In this document: piece by piece, positions 43,861 through 54,009 of the stretch
Numbering within the stretch: the stretch's first letter is position 1
How the letters are laid out: each line of letters opens with the position of its first letter
DNA from: Bacteroidales bacterium
GTDB lineage: Bacteria; Bacteroidota; Bacteroidia; Bacteroidales; UBA932
Reading direction: 5' to 3'
NCBI GenBank assembly: GCA_024401695.1
Contig: JAKSKN010000012.1
Coordinates: forward strand, 1 to 64,000
Length of the DNA stretch: 64,000 bases
The notes under the pieces: model-generated
The model's database searches: none
Seen by the model: only the letters and a program-made list of their open reading frames with translations
Told to the model about the DNA's origin: nothing
Made by a program: the position numbers and the translations under genes

Positions 43861-45211
43861 TAGGGATGTATCCGTTCTCATCGGTCACGCATCTGTATGC
43901 GGGACGGATGATGCGTCTGCCTTCGAAATTCAATTCCTCGTTGCGGTGTGCGCACCAGCCGACGATTCTCGCCATTGCGAAGAGAGGGGTGTAGATCTCG
44001 CGTGGTATTCCTATGCAGTCATATACGAATCCTGAGTAGAAATCGACATTGGCGCAGAGTATCTTGTGCTTGTAGCCCTTGACCTTGTAGATGGTGTCGA
44101 TGGCGACGCGTTCCACGCGCTCCATGAACTCGAATTCCTTGAGACGGCCTTTTTCTACGGCAAGCTCACGTGCCATTTCCTTGAGAAGGACGGCGCGCGG
44201 GTCTGACTTGGTATAGACGGCGTGACCGATTCCGTACACGAGACCCGCCTTGTCGAATACCTCCTTGCTCAGAAGGCGCTTGATGCAGCCTTCTATCTGG
44301 CTGTCATCCTCCCAGTCCTGGACGGCGTCCTTGATATATGAAAGCATATCGCAGACCTTGAGGTTCGCACCACCGTGCTTGGGGCCTTTCAGTGAGCCGA
44401 TGCCGGCTGCGATGGAAGAGTATGTATCCGTGCCCGACGAAGATGTGACGCGTACCGTGAAGGTGGAGTTGTTACCGCCGCCGTGCTCTGAATGAAGGAT
44501 GAGAAGGAGGTCGAGCGTACGTGCGTCCAGCTTGGTGTACTCGTTGCCCTTGATCATATAAAGGAAGTTCTCGGCGATGGACAGTCCTTCCTGAGGGTAG
44601 CGGAGGTGCAGCGTGCGGCCGTACTCCTTGTGGCGGAGCATATTGTATGCATACGCGATGATGGTCGGGAACTTTGAGATGAGCTCTATGCTCTGGCGCA
44701 TCAGGTTGTCACGTGACGTGTCGTCCGGGTTGGAATCGTAGGTGTAGAATTCCATTACCGAGCGGGCGAGGATGTTCATTATGTCGTAGCCCTCCATCTC
44801 GATGATGTGGAGGATGGTCTTCTGCTCGAGAGGCATATTGTCGAAGACCAGATCCTTGAAGGAATCAAGTTCCTCCTTGTCAGGAAGACGGCCTGAAAGC
44901 AGCAGAAAGGCGATCTCCTCGAAACCGAAGCGGTCTTCCTTCATGATGGCGTGGACGAGGTCCTTGACTTCGTAGCCACGGAAGAAGAGCTTTCCTTCGA
45001 CCGCCTCGAGGGAACCGTCGTCCTTGCGTTCGTAGCCGACGACGTTGCCGATATTGGTGAGACCTACCAACACGCCGGAGCCATCCTCGTTGCGGAGGCC
45101 GCGCTTGACGTCCAGCTTCTTGAAGAGGTCTGCATCGATCTTGGTGCAGCTCTTCATTTCATCTGAGAGCTTGAATACCAGATATTCCTTTTTTGTGCTT
45201 TTCGGACTCAT
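43847..45211 (-). CDS. gltA: Citrate synthase
   Basis: This 454-residue protein carries the catalytic landmarks of type II-like citrate synthase: [13 protein letters not shown] with active-site His, [14 protein letters not shown] with the second His, and the Asp-containing [15 protein letters not shown]. It condenses acetyl-CoA and oxaloacetate. It is last in acn-icd-gltA, starting with a 4-nt overlap with icd. This operon gives the oxidative branch of the TCA cycle to 2-oxoglutarate, typically for glutamate supply in anaerobes of this group. Confidence 0.95.
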   Translation of the reverse strand: MSPKSTKKEYLVFKLSDEMKSCTKIDADLFKKLDVKRGLRNEDGSGVLVGLTNIGNVVGYERKDDGSLEAVEGKLFFRGYEVKDLVHAIMKEDRFGFEEIAFLLLSGRLPDKEELDSFKDLVFDNMPLEQKTILHIIEMEGYDIMNILARSVMEFYTYDSNPDDTSRDNLMRQSIELISKFPTIIAYAYNMLRHKEYGRTLHLRYPQEGLSIAENFLYMIKGNEYTKLDARTLDLLLILHSEHGGGNNSTFTVRVTSSSGTDTYSSIAAGIGSLKGPKHGGANLKVCDMLSYIKDAVQDWEDDSQIEGCIKRLLSKEVFDKAGLVYGIGHAVYTKSDPRAVLLKEMARELAVEKGRLKEFEFMERVERVAIDTIYKVKGYKHKILCANVDFYSGFVYDCIGIPREIYTPLFAMARIVGWCAHRNEELNFEGRRIIRPAYRCVTDENGYIPIKER

Positions 45212-46347
45212 AATATTGAAATCAGGTGTTTTGTGAATTCTGTTGTTGAAAGTGACTTGCCTTCCGGCATGAACCGGGCGAGGTCAGCAGTGGCGAAGCC
45301 TTCGCTGAAAGAGCGCTCAAGCGCTGCGTAGATGAGGCTCGCGGCCTCGTTCCATCCGAGGTGCTCGAGCATCATCACGCCGCTGAGGATATTGGAGCAA
45401 GGATTGACGATGTCCTTCCCGGCAATGTCCGGCGCGATGCCGTGGGTGGCTTCGAATATGGCGCGGCCTGTGGCGTAGTTGATGTTCGCCCCGGGAGCGA
45501 TGCCGATCCCGCCTACCTGTGCGGCCAGTTGGTCGGAGATGTAGTCGCCGTTGAGGTTGAGGGTGGCCACGACGCTGTAGTCCTCAGGCTTGAGGAGGGC
45601 GTTCTGGAGGAATGCATCGCAGATGCAGTCCTTGATGACCAGTCTGCCGGATGCGAGGGCGTCGCCGAATTCGCGTTCTGCAAGCTCGTAGCCCCATTTC
45701 TTGAAACCTCCCTCGGTGAATTTCATAATGTTGCCCTTGTGCACGAGGGTCACTGACGGACGGTTGTGGTCGAGGGCGTATTGTATCGCGGCGCGGATGA
45801 GCCGCTCGGAGCCTTCCTTTGAGACAGGCTTCACGCCGAAGGCGGAAGTCTCAGGGAAGCGGACCTTGGTCACGCCCATCTCGTCCTGCAGGAATTTGCA
45901 GAATTTCTGAGCCTCGGGGCTGCCGCTCTCCCATTCGATGCCGGCATAGATGTCTTCGGTGTTCTCGCGGAAGATCACCATATCGACATTCTCCGGATGC
46001 TTGACGGGGGATTCCACGCCCTTGAACCAGCGGACCGGGCGCAGGCATACGAAAAGGTCCAGCGTCTGACGCAGATAGACGTTCAGGGAACGGATCCCGC
46101 CGCCTACCGGGGTCATAAGAGGGCCCTTGATTCCGATGCCGTATTTCTTGAAGGCCTCTACGGTCTGGTCCGGCATATAGCTGCCGTATTTTTCGAACGC
46201 GGACCCGCCGGCGGGAACTTCCAGCCAGTCGATCTTTTTGTCGGAATATGCCTTTGCAACGGCTGCGTCAAGCACCTGCTGCATCGCAGATGTGACCTCG
46301 GGGCCGACGCCGTCACCTTTTATGAATGGAATTGTTACTGTCTGCAT
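45208..46347 (-). CDS. icd: Isocitrate dehydrogenase (NADP-type)
   Basis: The 379-residue protein has the substrate loop [20 protein letters not shown], followed by [27 protein letters not shown], here split across the conserved phosphorylatable-Ser region. [18 protein letters not shown] supplies the catalytic Lys, and [21 protein letters not shown] is the coenzyme segment of the bacterial type (last two quoted by key residues). It oxidatively decarboxylates isocitrate to 2-oxoglutarate. Its start overlaps the acn stop by 13 nt. NADP use is inferred from similarity to the E. coli-type sequence. Confidence 0.93.
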   Translation of the reverse strand: MQTVTIPFIKGDGVGPEVTSAMQQVLDAAVAKAYSDKKIDWLEVPAGGSAFEKYGSYMPDQTVEAFKKYGIGIKGPLMTPVGGGIRSLNVYLRQTLDLFVCLRPVRWFKGVESPVKHPENVDMVIFRENTEDIYAGIEWESGSPEAQKFCKFLQDEMGVTKVRFPETSAFGVKPVSKEGSERLIRAAIQYALDHNRPSVTLVHKGNIMKFTEGGFKKWGYELAEREFGDALASGRLVIKDCICDAFLQNALLKPEDYSVVATLNLNGDYISDQLAAQVGGIGIAPGANINYATGRAIFEATHGIAPDIAGKDIVNPCSNILSGVMMLEHLGWNEAASLIYAALERSFSEGFATADLARFMPEGKSLSTTEFTKHLISIL

Positions 46348-48434
46348 AAGCTGTTCAAAGCTGAGCCTGCGCGGAACCAGGCGATTTGCTGTTCATTATA
46401 GGTATGCGTCGCGTAGATGGTTTCGCGGGAACCGTCGGCGTGACGGAGTTCAACGGCGAGGGAGTGCCCCGGCGCGATCTTGGCGCAGCGGATGGTGATC
46501 CTGTCGCCGGAAAGGATCCTGTTGTAGCAGAGCGGGTCTGCAAATGTGAGGGCAAGTACGCCCTGTTTCTTGAGATTGGTCTCGTGGATGCGGGCGAAAC
46601 TCTTGGCAAGCACTACCTTCACGCCAAGGAAACGCGGCTCCATTGCGGCGTGCTCGCGGCTGGAACCCTCGCCGTAGTTGTCTTCGGCAACGATTATGCT
46701 CTGCCCGAGCTCCTTTGCGCGGGGTGCGACCGGACCTGATTCCCCGGTGAATGCGTCAACGGCACCCAGAAGCAGGTTCTCGGAGATGTTCTGGAGATGG
46801 CCGCGGTATTTGAGCCAGGGACCTGCCATAGAGATATGGTCGGTCGTGCATTTGCCTTTGACCTTGATGAGGAGAGGCAGGTCGATGAAGTCTTCGCCGT
46901 TCCACGGCTCGAAAGGCTTCAGTTTCTGGAGACGCTCGCTGGACTGGCTGATCACCGGCTCCGGACTGCCCGGCTTAGGGGAGGTCATTCCGCTGTCGCA
47001 GGTTGCGAAACCTTCCGGAGGAAGCTCCGGACCCTCCGGCGCGTTGAGACCGGCCGGGATTTCGAATCTGCCGCTGAAAGCGAATGCGACCGCGACTGCC
47101 GGGGACACGATGAATGCGTGCGTGTTCGGATTGCCGTCAGCGCGCTTCGCGAAATTTCTGTTGAATGAGGTCACAATGGAGTTGCGGCGGGTGTTGTCAT
47201 CCGTCTGGCGCTTCCACTGGCCGATGCACGGTCCGCAGGCGTTTGTCATTATGACGGCGCCGGCTTCGCGGAGCGTGGCGAGGATGCCGTCGCGCTCGGC
47301 TGTGGCCTTGATACGCTCGCTGCCCGGGTTGACGATGAGTTTTGCCTTCGGCTCAAGGCCGAGGTCAAGTGCTGCGCGGGCTACTGCTGCTGCTCGGGCG
47401 AGGTCCTGGTAGGATGAGTTCGTGCACGAACCTATGAGGCTTACCTCCACGTCGGCCGGGAAATCGTTTTCCGTAACCCGGCTCTGCATCTGGCTGAGAG
47501 GGCAGGCTGCATCGGGTGTGAACGGGCCGTTGACGTATGGTTCAAGCTCCGAGAGGTTGATGTCGATCACCCTGTCGTAGTATTTCTCCGGCTCGGCGAG
47601 CACTTCCGGGTCGGCCTGCAGGTCTGCGCTGTTGGCGCGGGCCTTTGCAGCCTCCTTTGCGCGGCCTGTGGCCTCGAGGTACTGCGCCATCTTCTCGTCG
47701 AACGGGAAGACCGAGCAGGTGGCGCCCACTTCGGCGCCCATATTGCAGATGGTGGCCTTGCCGGTGCAGGAGATGCTTTCCGCGCCGGGGCCGAAATATT
47801 CGATGATCGCGTTGGTGCCGCCCTTGACGGTGAGTATGCCGGCGAGCTTGAGGATCACGTCCTTCGGGGACGCCCAGCCGCCGAGTTCGCCTGTGAGGTG
47901 GACACCGATGATCTTGGGAACCTTGAGCTCCCATTCCATACCGGTCATCACATCCACGGCATCGGCACCGCCGACACCGATCGCAAGCATTCCTAGACCG
48001 CCTGCGTTGGGGGTGTGGGAGTCGGTCCCGACCATCATCCCGCCCGGGAAGGCGTAGTTTTCGAGCACGATCTGATGTATGATGCCTGCGCCGGGTTTCC
48101 AGAAGTCCATACCGTAACGGGCTGCGGCGCTGCCGAGGAAGTCGTACACTTCCTTATTCGTCTTCATCGCTTCGGGCAGGTCCTTCTCCACGCCGCATTT
48201 GGCGCAGATGAGGTGGTCGCAGTGTATGCTTGTAGGCACGCTGGTGGATTGCTTTCCGGCGTTCATGAATTGAAGGACGGCCATCTGTGCCGTGGCGTCC
48301 TGCATTGCTACGCGATCCGGACGGAAAGTGGCGTAACGCCCCCTTTCCGGAAGTTCGGATTTCTTGTGATAGAGGTGATTGCGGAGAATCTTTTCGGCCA
48401 ATGTGCTTGGCCGGTTCTTCACTTCTGGGTCCAT
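46335..48434 (-). CDS. acn: Aconitate hydratase
   Basis: At 699 residues it is shorter than many aconitases because the N-terminus starts directly at [16 protein letters not shown]. The iron-sulfur cysteines lie in [13 protein letters not shown] and in [10 protein letters not shown] (CxxC). The substrate motifs [21 protein letters not shown], represented by its TDSHTPN core, and the C-terminal [18 protein letters not shown] are present. It isomerises citrate to isocitrate and is first gene of the TCA operon. Confidence 0.95.
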   Translation of the reverse strand: MDPEVKNRPSTLAEKILRNHLYHKKSELPERGRYATFRPDRVAMQDATAQMAVLQFMNAGKQSTSVPTSIHCDHLICAKCGVEKDLPEAMKTNKEVYDFLGSAAARYGMDFWKPGAGIIHQIVLENYAFPGGMMVGTDSHTPNAGGLGMLAIGVGGADAVDVMTGMEWELKVPKIIGVHLTGELGGWASPKDVILKLAGILTVKGGTNAIIEYFGPGAESISCTGKATICNMGAEVGATCSVFPFDEKMAQYLEATGRAKEAAKARANSADLQADPEVLAEPEKYYDRVIDINLSELEPYVNGPFTPDAACPLSQMQSRVTENDFPADVEVSLIGSCTNSSYQDLARAAAVARAALDLGLEPKAKLIVNPGSERIKATAERDGILATLREAGAVIMTNACGPCIGQWKRQTDDNTRRNSIVTSFNRNFAKRADGNPNTHAFIVSPAVAVAFAFSGRFEIPAGLNAPEGPELPPEGFATCDSGMTSPKPGSPEPVISQSSERLQKLKPFEPWNGEDFIDLPLLIKVKGKCTTDHISMAGPWLKYRGHLQNISENLLLGAVDAFTGESGPVAPRAKELGQSIIVAEDNYGEGSSREHAAMEPRFLGVKVVLAKSFARIHETNLKKQGVLALTFADPLCYNRILSGDRITIRCAKIAPGHSLAVELRHADGSRETIYATHTYNEQQIAWFRAGSALNSLCRQ

Positions 48435-48464
48435 ACTAACTAACCAAATTTTACTAACCGGAGT

Positions 48465-48492
48465 GCAATATAAACATTTTTTCGTATATTCG
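48465..48492. promoter_or_regulatory. Divergent promoters between acn and the aminotransferase/fucose operon
   Basis: The 83-nt gap holds two imperfect -7 boxes. TATATTCG at 48485-48492 (plus) lies 25 nt before the aminotransferase ATG. TATATTGC on the minus strand at 48465-48472 lies 30 nt before the acn ATG. Each departs from TAnnTTTG by one or two bases. Confidence 0.4.
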
Positions 48493-48517
48493 CAATGTTA
48501 GTAGTAATTCAACCGTT

Positions 48518-49729
48518 ATGTTAAGTATTTCTCAAAAAGCTCAGACAATGCCGGCTTCCGCTATCAGAAAGCTGGTGCCGTTCTCTGACAAGGCAGAGGC
48601 GGAAGGAATCAAAGTGTACCATCTCAATGTCGGCGCTCCTGATATAAAGTCCCCGGACTGCGCGATCAACGCAGTCGTAGACAAGTGCAAGAATATGCAC
48701 CATCTCTCCTATACCAATTCGGCGGGCCTTATGGAACTCAGGAAGGGTATGGTCGAGAAGTACTATAAGAAGATAGGTATCGACGTCGAGGTCCCGGAGC
48801 TTCTCATTGACGTAGCGGGCAGCGAAGCCTTCGCCGTAGCTATGCAGATCGCCGCTGACAAGGGCGACGAGATCATCGTCATCGAGCCGTTCTACACAAA
48901 TTACCAGACTTTCGCCTTCCTCAATGGAATAACCCTCAGGACTGTCCATACCGATATCCGTCAGGGATTCGACATCCCGGGCATCGAGGAGTTCGAGAAG
49001 GTTTACAATCCGGGCAAGACCAAGGCTGTCCTCATCAGCAACCCTTGCAACCCTTCAGGCAAGCTCTTCTCAAAGCAGGAGATGCTCCAGATCGGCGAGT
49101 TCTGCAGGAAGCACGACCTGTTCCTCATCTCCGACGAGGTCTATCGTGAGTTCTGCTACACCGACGAGCCTCACTTCAGCGCGATGAATATCCCCGGCTG
49201 TGAGCAGAATGTCATTCTGGTTGATTCAGTATCAAAACGTTATAATCTTTGCGGTGCACGTATCGGCTGCATCGTCTCACACAACAAGGATGTAATGGCT
49301 GCCGCCCTCAAGTTCGCGCAGTCACGCCTCTGTCCGCCAGTCCTCGGCCAGTACGCTTCCATCGGCGCACTTGACACCCCTCAAAGTTACTTCGACGCCG
49401 TGAAGGAGGAGTATATCCGCCGCCGCGACACTGCAGTCGAGGCTTTGAATGCCATGCCTGGCGTCTTCGCCCCGAAACCTCTCGGCGCATTCTACACCGT
49501 CGTCGAACTTCCTATCGACAATGCGGAGAATTTCGCCAAGTGGCTTCTCACCGAATTCCGCATCGACGGCGAGACGGTGATGGTTACTCCTGCCGCTTCA
49601 TTCTACCGCACACCGGGCTGCGGCCTCAATCAGGTCCGTATTGCCTATGTGCTTGAAGTTCCGCTCCTTAAACGTGCGATGGCGATTCTTGCCGAGGCCC
49701 TCAAGGCTTATCCGGGCAGGACAATATGA
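48518..49729 (+). CDS. PLP-dependent aminotransferase (class I/II), fucose-operon copy
   Basis: The 403-residue fold-type I aminotransferase has pyridine-ring Asp206 (ISDEVYREF), NPCNPSG at 175-181, the PLP lysine 240 in DSVSKRYNLCG, and a C-terminal LNQVRIAYV with the conserved Arg. The family covers aspartate, tyrosine and related aminotransferases; the specific substrate is unclear. Its stop overlaps the amidohydrolase start by 4 nt, so it is part of the sugar-acid operon. A paralogue with the same N-terminal wording is at 54726. Confidence 0.88.
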   Translation: MLSISQKAQTMPASAIRKLVPFSDKAEAEGIKVYHLNVGAPDIKSPDCAINAVVDKCKNMHHLSYTNSAGLMELRKGMVEKYYKKIGIDVEVPELLIDVAGSEAFAVAMQIAADKGDEIIVIEPFYTNYQTFAFLNGITLRTVHTDIRQGFDIPGIEEFEKVYNPGKTKAVLISNPCNPSGKLFSKQEMLQIGEFCRKHDLFLISDEVYREFCYTDEPHFSAMNIPGCEQNVILVDSVSKRYNLCGARIGCIVSHNKDVMAAALKFAQSRLCPPVLGQYASIGALDTPQSYFDAVKEEYIRRRDTAVEALNAMPGVFAPKPLGAFYTVVELPIDNAENFAKWLLTEFRIDGETVMVTPAASFYRTPGCGLNQVRIAYVLEVPLLKRAMAILAEALKAYPGRTI

Positions 49730-50622
49730 CAATAATCGACGCACATTCGCATCTCTGGCTGCGCCAGGATACTACGGTTGACGGACAGAGAATATACCCG
49801 ATGGGACGGGGCAGGGCGATGTTCTTCGGAGAAGAACGTCAGATGCTCCCTCCCTTTATGATTGACGGCACCAATACCGCTGAAGTATTCCTTGCAAATA
49901 TGGATTACGCTCAGGTGGGCGGTGCCGTCGTCGTTCAGGAAATCATCGACGGCAACCAGGATACCTACCTTGCATCCGTCCGGGAGAAGTATCCGGACAG
50001 GTTCTTCTGTTGCGCCCTGCTTGACCTCGATGCCTGCGTGAAGGCGGGGGGCAGGTTGGACTGCGGCTCTTTCCGTGGCGTTGCCATCCCCGGGCACCGC
50101 GCCCATACCAGTCTGCTTGACCCGACGGCGGTCGCCATCTTCAAGGAGATCGAGAAGCGCGGGCTGATACTGTCGATGTGCCTTGCCGACGACGCCCGCC
50201 AGATCGCCGAATTCCGCGAGGTCATCCAGGAGTGTCCTCGCCTCAAGGTGGCGGTGGGCCATTTCGGAATGGTTACCGGAGAGCACTGGATGGAGCAGAT
50301 AAGGCTGGCGCATTTCCCGAACGTCTCGGTTGAGGCCGGGGGGATCACCTGGCTGTTCAACAGCGAGTTCTATCCGTACCCGTCGGCGGTGCGCGCAATC
50401 CGTCAGGCGGCCGACGAGGTGGGAATCGGCAAGTTGATGTGGGGAAGCGACTATCCGCGCACGATCTGCGCCATCACATACAGGATGAGTTATGATTTCG
50501 TGCTGAAGTCCGATCTCCTGACCACAGATGAGAAATCTGCTTTTCTGGGAGGGAATGCGGTCCGTTTCTATGGTTTCCGCAACCTTCCCGAACTGCCGTA
50601 CATTAAAAATATGTCTGAATGA
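49726..50622 (+). CDS. Amidohydrolase-family protein, probable L-fuconolactonase
   Basis: This 298-residue TIM-barrel amidohydrolase has metal ligands H7 and H9 (DAHSHLW), H179 (VAVGHFG) and D242 (WGSDYPR). This is the amidohydrolase-2 group that includes sugar lactonases such as L-fucono-1,5-lactonase. Next to a FucP-like permease and two sugar-type dehydrogenases, hydrolysis of a sugar lactone to the aldonate is the likely reaction. It overlaps its neighbours on both sides by 4 nt, so it is translationally coupled to both. Confidence 0.75.
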   Translation: MTIIDAHSHLWLRQDTTVDGQRIYPMGRGRAMFFGEERQMLPPFMIDGTNTAEVFLANMDYAQVGGAVVVQEIIDGNQDTYLASVREKYPDRFFCCALLDLDACVKAGGRLDCGSFRGVAIPGHRAHTSLLDPTAVAIFKEIEKRGLILSMCLADDARQIAEFREVIQECPRLKVAVGHFGMVTGEHWMEQIRLAHFPNVSVEAGGITWLFNSEFYPYPSAVRAIRQAADEVGIGKLMWGSDYPRTICAITYRMSYDFVLKSDLLTTDEKSAFLGGNAVRFYGFRNLPELPYIKNMSE

Positions 50623-51869
50623 AAACTGATAACAAAAACCGCAACCTTCTGCCTCTGGTGCTGATCTTTTCGCTCTTCTTCCTGTGGGCGATCAGCAACA
50701 ACCTCCTGTCTTCGATGGTCAAGAAGATGATGACGATCTTCGAGATGAACCAGGCAAGCGCCGAGCTTGTCGAGACTTCCTATTGGCTTGCTTATTTCCT
50801 GATCCCTATCCCGATAGCGATCTTTATGAAACGCTTCAGCTACAAGGCCGGCATTGTGCTGGGACTGCTTGTGGCGGCGGTCGGCGGACTTATGTTCCTG
50901 CCTGCTGCGGCGGCAAACAGCTTCCCGCTGTATCTGTGCGTCTTCTTCATTGTAGCCATCGGTATGTGCGTCCTGGAAACCGCTGCCAATCCGTATGTCA
51001 CGGAACTCGGAGACCCGGCCACCGCGCCGCGCCGCCTGAACCTGGCGCAGGCCTTCAACGGCCTCGGCGGCTTCATAGCTGCGATGGTGCTCAGCAAGGT
51101 TGTCCTCGGAGAGGACTTCACCAAGGCGAACCTGCCGGCCGATTACCCGGGAGGATGGGACGGCTTCGTGCAGACCGAGAGTCATAACTTCAAGGTCACC
51201 TATGTTGTCTTCGGTATCCTGCTTATTGTGATCGCCTTGATTTTCATATTCTCGAAGCTCCCGAAGATCCAGGAAGAGGATGAACAGGGGAACGGCAAGC
51301 TGCTTTCCTTCGACGTGCTCAGACGCAGGCATCTGCGCAATGGCGTGATAGCCCAGTTCTTCTACAATGGCGGTCAGACCGCTGTCAACAGCCTTTTCCT
51401 CGTGTATTGCATAAACTATACGGGTATGACCGTGAGCCAGGCTACGACTTTCTTCGGCTTCTATATGCTGAGCTTCCTTCTGGGACGATGGATAGGGACA
51501 ACGCTTATGGTCAAGTTCAAACCTCAGAACATGCTGGTGTTCTATGCTCTTGCGAACGTGCTGCTGTGCCTTTTCGTCTGCGTGATAGGAGGACGTGCGG
51601 CAGTTTATGCGATGCTTGGCATATCTTTCTTCATGTCAATCATTTACCCGACTCAGTTCTCGCTTGCCGTGCGTGACCTCAAGGGTGACACGAAGAGCGG
51701 TTCGGCCTTCCTTGTCATGGCCATCGTCGGAAATTCAGTCATCCCTCTGCTCACCGCGTATGTCCAGAAGTCGCTGGAGAATCCGAGCCTCTCATATTTC
51801 ATTCCTTTGATTTGTTTTGCCGTCTGTGCCTGGTACGGATGGCGTGGATATAAACTTGAAAAATGCTAG
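50619..51869 (+). CDS. fucP: L-fucose:H+ symporter family permease (MFS)
   Basis: The 416-residue major-facilitator permease has about 12 membrane segments. FucP/NagP signatures include LFFLWAISNNLLSSMVKK, SYWLAYFLIPIP and, in helix 4-5, LETAANPYVTELGDP followed by LNLAQAFNGLGGFI. The subfamily imports L-fucose or related sugars with protons. Its neighbours support L-fucose or a close 6-deoxy or galacto-configured sugar. It overlaps the preceding gene by 4 nt and the next by 7 nt. Glucose/galactose specificity cannot be excluded. Confidence 0.85.
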   Translation: MKTDNKNRNLLPLVLIFSLFFLWAISNNLLSSMVKKMMTIFEMNQASAELVETSYWLAYFLIPIPIAIFMKRFSYKAGIVLGLLVAAVGGLMFLPAAAANSFPLYLCVFFIVAIGMCVLETAANPYVTELGDPATAPRRLNLAQAFNGLGGFIAAMVLSKVVLGEDFTKANLPADYPGGWDGFVQTESHNFKVTYVVFGILLIVIALIFIFSKLPKIQEEDEQGNGKLLSFDVLRRRHLRNGVIAQFFYNGGQTAVNSLFLVYCINYTGMTVSQATTFFGFYMLSFLLGRWIGTTLMVKFKPQNMLVFYALANVLLCLFVCVIGGRAAVYAMLGISFFMSIIYPTQFSLAVRDLKGDTKSGSAFLVMAIVGNSVIPLLTAYVQKSLENPSLSYFIPLICFAVCAWYGWRGYKLEKC

Positions 51870-52849
51870 CTGTCAAGATTTATGAGCCGGGCAAAGCCGG
51901 CGTATGTGAAGTTGGGGCACCTGTCTGCGGGGCGGACGAGGTGCTTGTGAAAATACATTATGCAGGCTTCTGCGGATCGGATCTGAACACCTTCCGCGGT
52001 GCAAACGGGATGGTCTCATATCCCCGCATTCCGGGGCACGAGATCGGTGCCACCATTGCGGAGATAGGTTCCGGCGTCCCTGCCGGCTTCACGGTAGGGC
52101 AGAGCGTCACTCTCAATCCCTACACGAACTGCGGCCACTGTGCGTCCTGCCGGCGTGGGAGGGTGAATGCCTGCGAGAATAACGAGACCCTTGGCGTTCA
52201 GCGTGATGGCGCGATGAAGGAATTCATCGCCGTACCGTGGAAGAAAGTCATTCCCTGTGACGGGGTGAGCCTCCGCGATGCTGCGCTTATCGAGCCTATG
52301 AGCGTGGGATTCCACGCCGTTGACCGCGGTCGTGTGACCGATACCGACGTCGTGATGGTTATAGGTTGCGGAATGGTGGGCCTCGGTGCTGTCGTGCGTG
52401 CCGTGCTGCGTGGCGCGACGGTGATCGCCGCTGACCTTGATGACGAGAAACTTGCCCTTGCAAGGAAGCTTGGTGCCGCCTATACGTACAATACGGCATC
52501 AGAGTGGGCGGGCCTGCCTGATCCTGATGTCGTCATCGAGGCTGTAGGTGCCGTGCCTACGTATCAGCTGGCGGTCAACCGCGTGGCATTCACCGGACGC
52601 ATCGTATGCATCGGCTATGCCAAGTCCGACGTCGCGCTGCCGACTGGACTCTTTGTCAAGAAGGAACTGGACATCATGGGGTCGCGCAATGCGAATCCGT
52701 CTGATTTCGAGGCTGTGGTCAAGTATGTCCGCAGCCACGACGTGTCTCAGTTCGTTTCCGGAATCATAAAGCCTTCGGAGGCGCAGAAAGCGCTTTCAGA
52801 CTGGGCTGCCGCTCCCGGAAAGGTGTTCAGGATACTGGTCGAATTTTAG
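51863..52849 (+). CDS. Zinc-dependent medium-chain alcohol/polyol dehydrogenase
   Basis: The 328-residue protein has a catalytic zinc site in CGSDLNTFRG (near residue 37) and PGHEIGA. A structural zinc site, CGHCASCRRGRVNAC, follows, and the Rossmann motif is VIGCGMVGLGAV near residue 170. It resembles threonine/sorbitol/galactitol-type dehydrogenases. In this operon it probably oxidises a sugar acid or polyol intermediate, for example a deoxy-fuconate hydroxyl; substrate unproven. It overlaps fucP by 7 nt and precedes the aldo-keto reductase by 28 nt. Confidence 0.82.
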   Translation: MLAVKIYEPGKAGVCEVGAPVCGADEVLVKIHYAGFCGSDLNTFRGANGMVSYPRIPGHEIGATIAEIGSGVPAGFTVGQSVTLNPYTNCGHCASCRRGRVNACENNETLGVQRDGAMKEFIAVPWKKVIPCDGVSLRDAALIEPMSVGFHAVDRGRVTDTDVVMVIGCGMVGLGAVVRAVLRGATVIAADLDDEKLALARKLGAAYTYNTASEWAGLPDPDVVIEAVGAVPTYQLAVNRVAFTGRIVCIGYAKSDVALPTGLFVKKELDIMGSRNANPSDFEAVVKYVRSHDVSQFVSGIIKPSEAQKALSDWAAAPGKVFRILVEF

Positions 52850-52877
52850 TTACTCTTAATTAATATACTGATAACCA

Positions 52878-53810
52878 ATGGAATACAGAGAATTGGGCAA
52901 GACAGGCCTCAAACTGTCGGCGCTTGCCTTCGGCGCATCCAGCCTCGGGGGTGTCTTCCACTCCCTGAAGGAGGAGGATGGCATAAAGGCGGTTCACACT
53001 GCCGTTGACAACGGAATCAATTTCATTGACGTTTCGCCATATTATGGTCATCTGAAGGCCGAGATGGTGCTTGGCAAGGCCTTGCGTGAGATACCCCGCG
53101 ACAAGTACATCCTTTCGACCAAGGTGGGCCGCTACGGAAAGGACGGTGTCAACACCTGGGATTACTCTGCCGCCCGTGCGCGTGCATCGGTGTTTGAGAG
53201 TATGGAAAGACTGGGTGTCGATTACATTGACCTGATCAATGTCCACGATATTGAATTCGCCGACCTTGAGCAGGTTGCTTATGAGACTCTGCCTGCCTTG
53301 GTGGAACTCCGCGAGAAAGGTTTCGTGGGCCATGTGGGCATTACTGACCTGCAGCTCCCGAATTTGAAGTGGGTAATTGAACACGTTCCGGCCGGTACTG
53401 TCGAGAGCGTGCTGAATTTCTGCCATTATTGCCTCTGTGACGATGCTTTGATGGATGACATCGACTTCTTCCTCAGCCGTGGCATAGGCGTCATCAATGC
53501 CAGCCTGCTGTCAATGGGCCTGCTTTCGCAGCGCGGTGCTCCTGACTGGCATCCGGCCCCTGCAGCCCTTCACGAGGCCTGCCGCAAGGCCTGCGAGTAT
53601 TGCGACAGCATCGGATATCCGATAGAGAAGCTTGCCATCCAGTATTCTGTAGGCGAGCCGAGGATCAGCGCCAACCTCTTCAGCAGTTCCAGCCCGGCCA
53701 ACGTGCTCAAGAATATAGAGTATGCCTCCGAACCGGCTGACCCTGAGGTCGTGGCCAAGGTCCGCTCGATCATCGGCGATGCATTCCGCCTGACCTGGAA
53801 GAACAGCTGA
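52878..53810 (+). CDS. Aldo/keto reductase, probable L-fucose/L-galactose dehydrogenase
   Basis: The 310-residue AKR has the tetrad D51, Y56, K82 and H123 (INFIDVSPYYG, LSTKVGRYG, INVHDIEF). The wording DVSPYYG together with the GxTD segment (VGHVGITDLQL) resembles plant-type L-galactose dehydrogenases and bacterial L-fucose dehydrogenases, which oxidise the sugar C1 to the lactone. It would feed the lactonase encoded at 49726. It is the last gene of the operon and is followed by a bidirectional terminator. Confidence 0.8.
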   Translation: MEYRELGKTGLKLSALAFGASSLGGVFHSLKEEDGIKAVHTAVDNGINFIDVSPYYGHLKAEMVLGKALREIPRDKYILSTKVGRYGKDGVNTWDYSAARARASVFESMERLGVDYIDLINVHDIEFADLEQVAYETLPALVELREKGFVGHVGITDLQLPNLKWVIEHVPAGTVESVLNFCHYCLCDDALMDDIDFFLSRGIGVINASLLSMGLLSQRGAPDWHPAPAALHEACRKACEYCDSIGYPIEKLAIQYSVGEPRISANLFSSSSPANVLKNIEYASEPADPEVVAKVRSIIGDAFRLTWKNS

Positions 53811-53843
53811 TCCCTCTCGGTCAGAGGCAACGGAATAAAGAAG

Positions 53844-53867
53844 AAAGGACGGTTCGTGCCGTCCTTT
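53844..53867. terminator. Bidirectional terminator between the fucose operon and tRNA-Val
   Basis: AAAGGACGG (53844-53852) pairs with CCGTCCTTT (53859-53867) around a 6-nt loop. T-rich sequence follows on both strands (TTTCTCTTT on plus, TTTCTTC on minus). It serves the operon ending at 53810 and the convergent tRNA. Confidence 0.75.
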
Positions 53868-53874
53868 CTCTTTG

Positions 53875-53949
53875 TGAGGCTTAGCAGATTTGAACTGCTG
53901 ACCTCTTGCCTGTCAAGCAAGCGCTCTAAACCAACTGAGCTAAAGCCTC
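53875..53949 (-). tRNA. tRNA-Val (anticodon GAC)
   Basis: A 75-nt cloverleaf folds on the minus strand. The acceptor stem GAGGCTT pairs perfectly with AAGCCTC, the D stem is GCTC/GAGC, and the anticodon stem CTTGC/GCAAG holds the loop TTGACAG, giving anticodon GAC. The T arm is AGCAG/CTGCT with loop TTCAAAT. The discriminator base is A and CCA is not encoded. Confidence 0.92.
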
Positions 53950-53962
53950 GTTTTTGCGGTGA

Positions 53963-53970
53963 CAAAGATA
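53963..53970 (-). promoter_or_regulatory. tRNA-Val promoter -7 box
   Basis: TATCTTTG on the minus strand is a perfect TAnnTTTG match 13 nt upstream of the mature tRNA 5' end. It is back to back with the plus-strand box at 53985. Confidence 0.65.
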
Positions 53971-53984
53971 GGAAGAAAATTTGT

Positions 53985-53992
53985 TATATTTG
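53985..53992 (+). promoter_or_regulatory. -7 promoter box of the TapB/DUF3108-like gene
   Basis: TATATTTG is a perfect TAnnTTTG match 17 nt before the ATG at 54010. Confidence 0.6.
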
Positions 53993-54009
53993 TATGTTGG
54001 TAGATTCTT

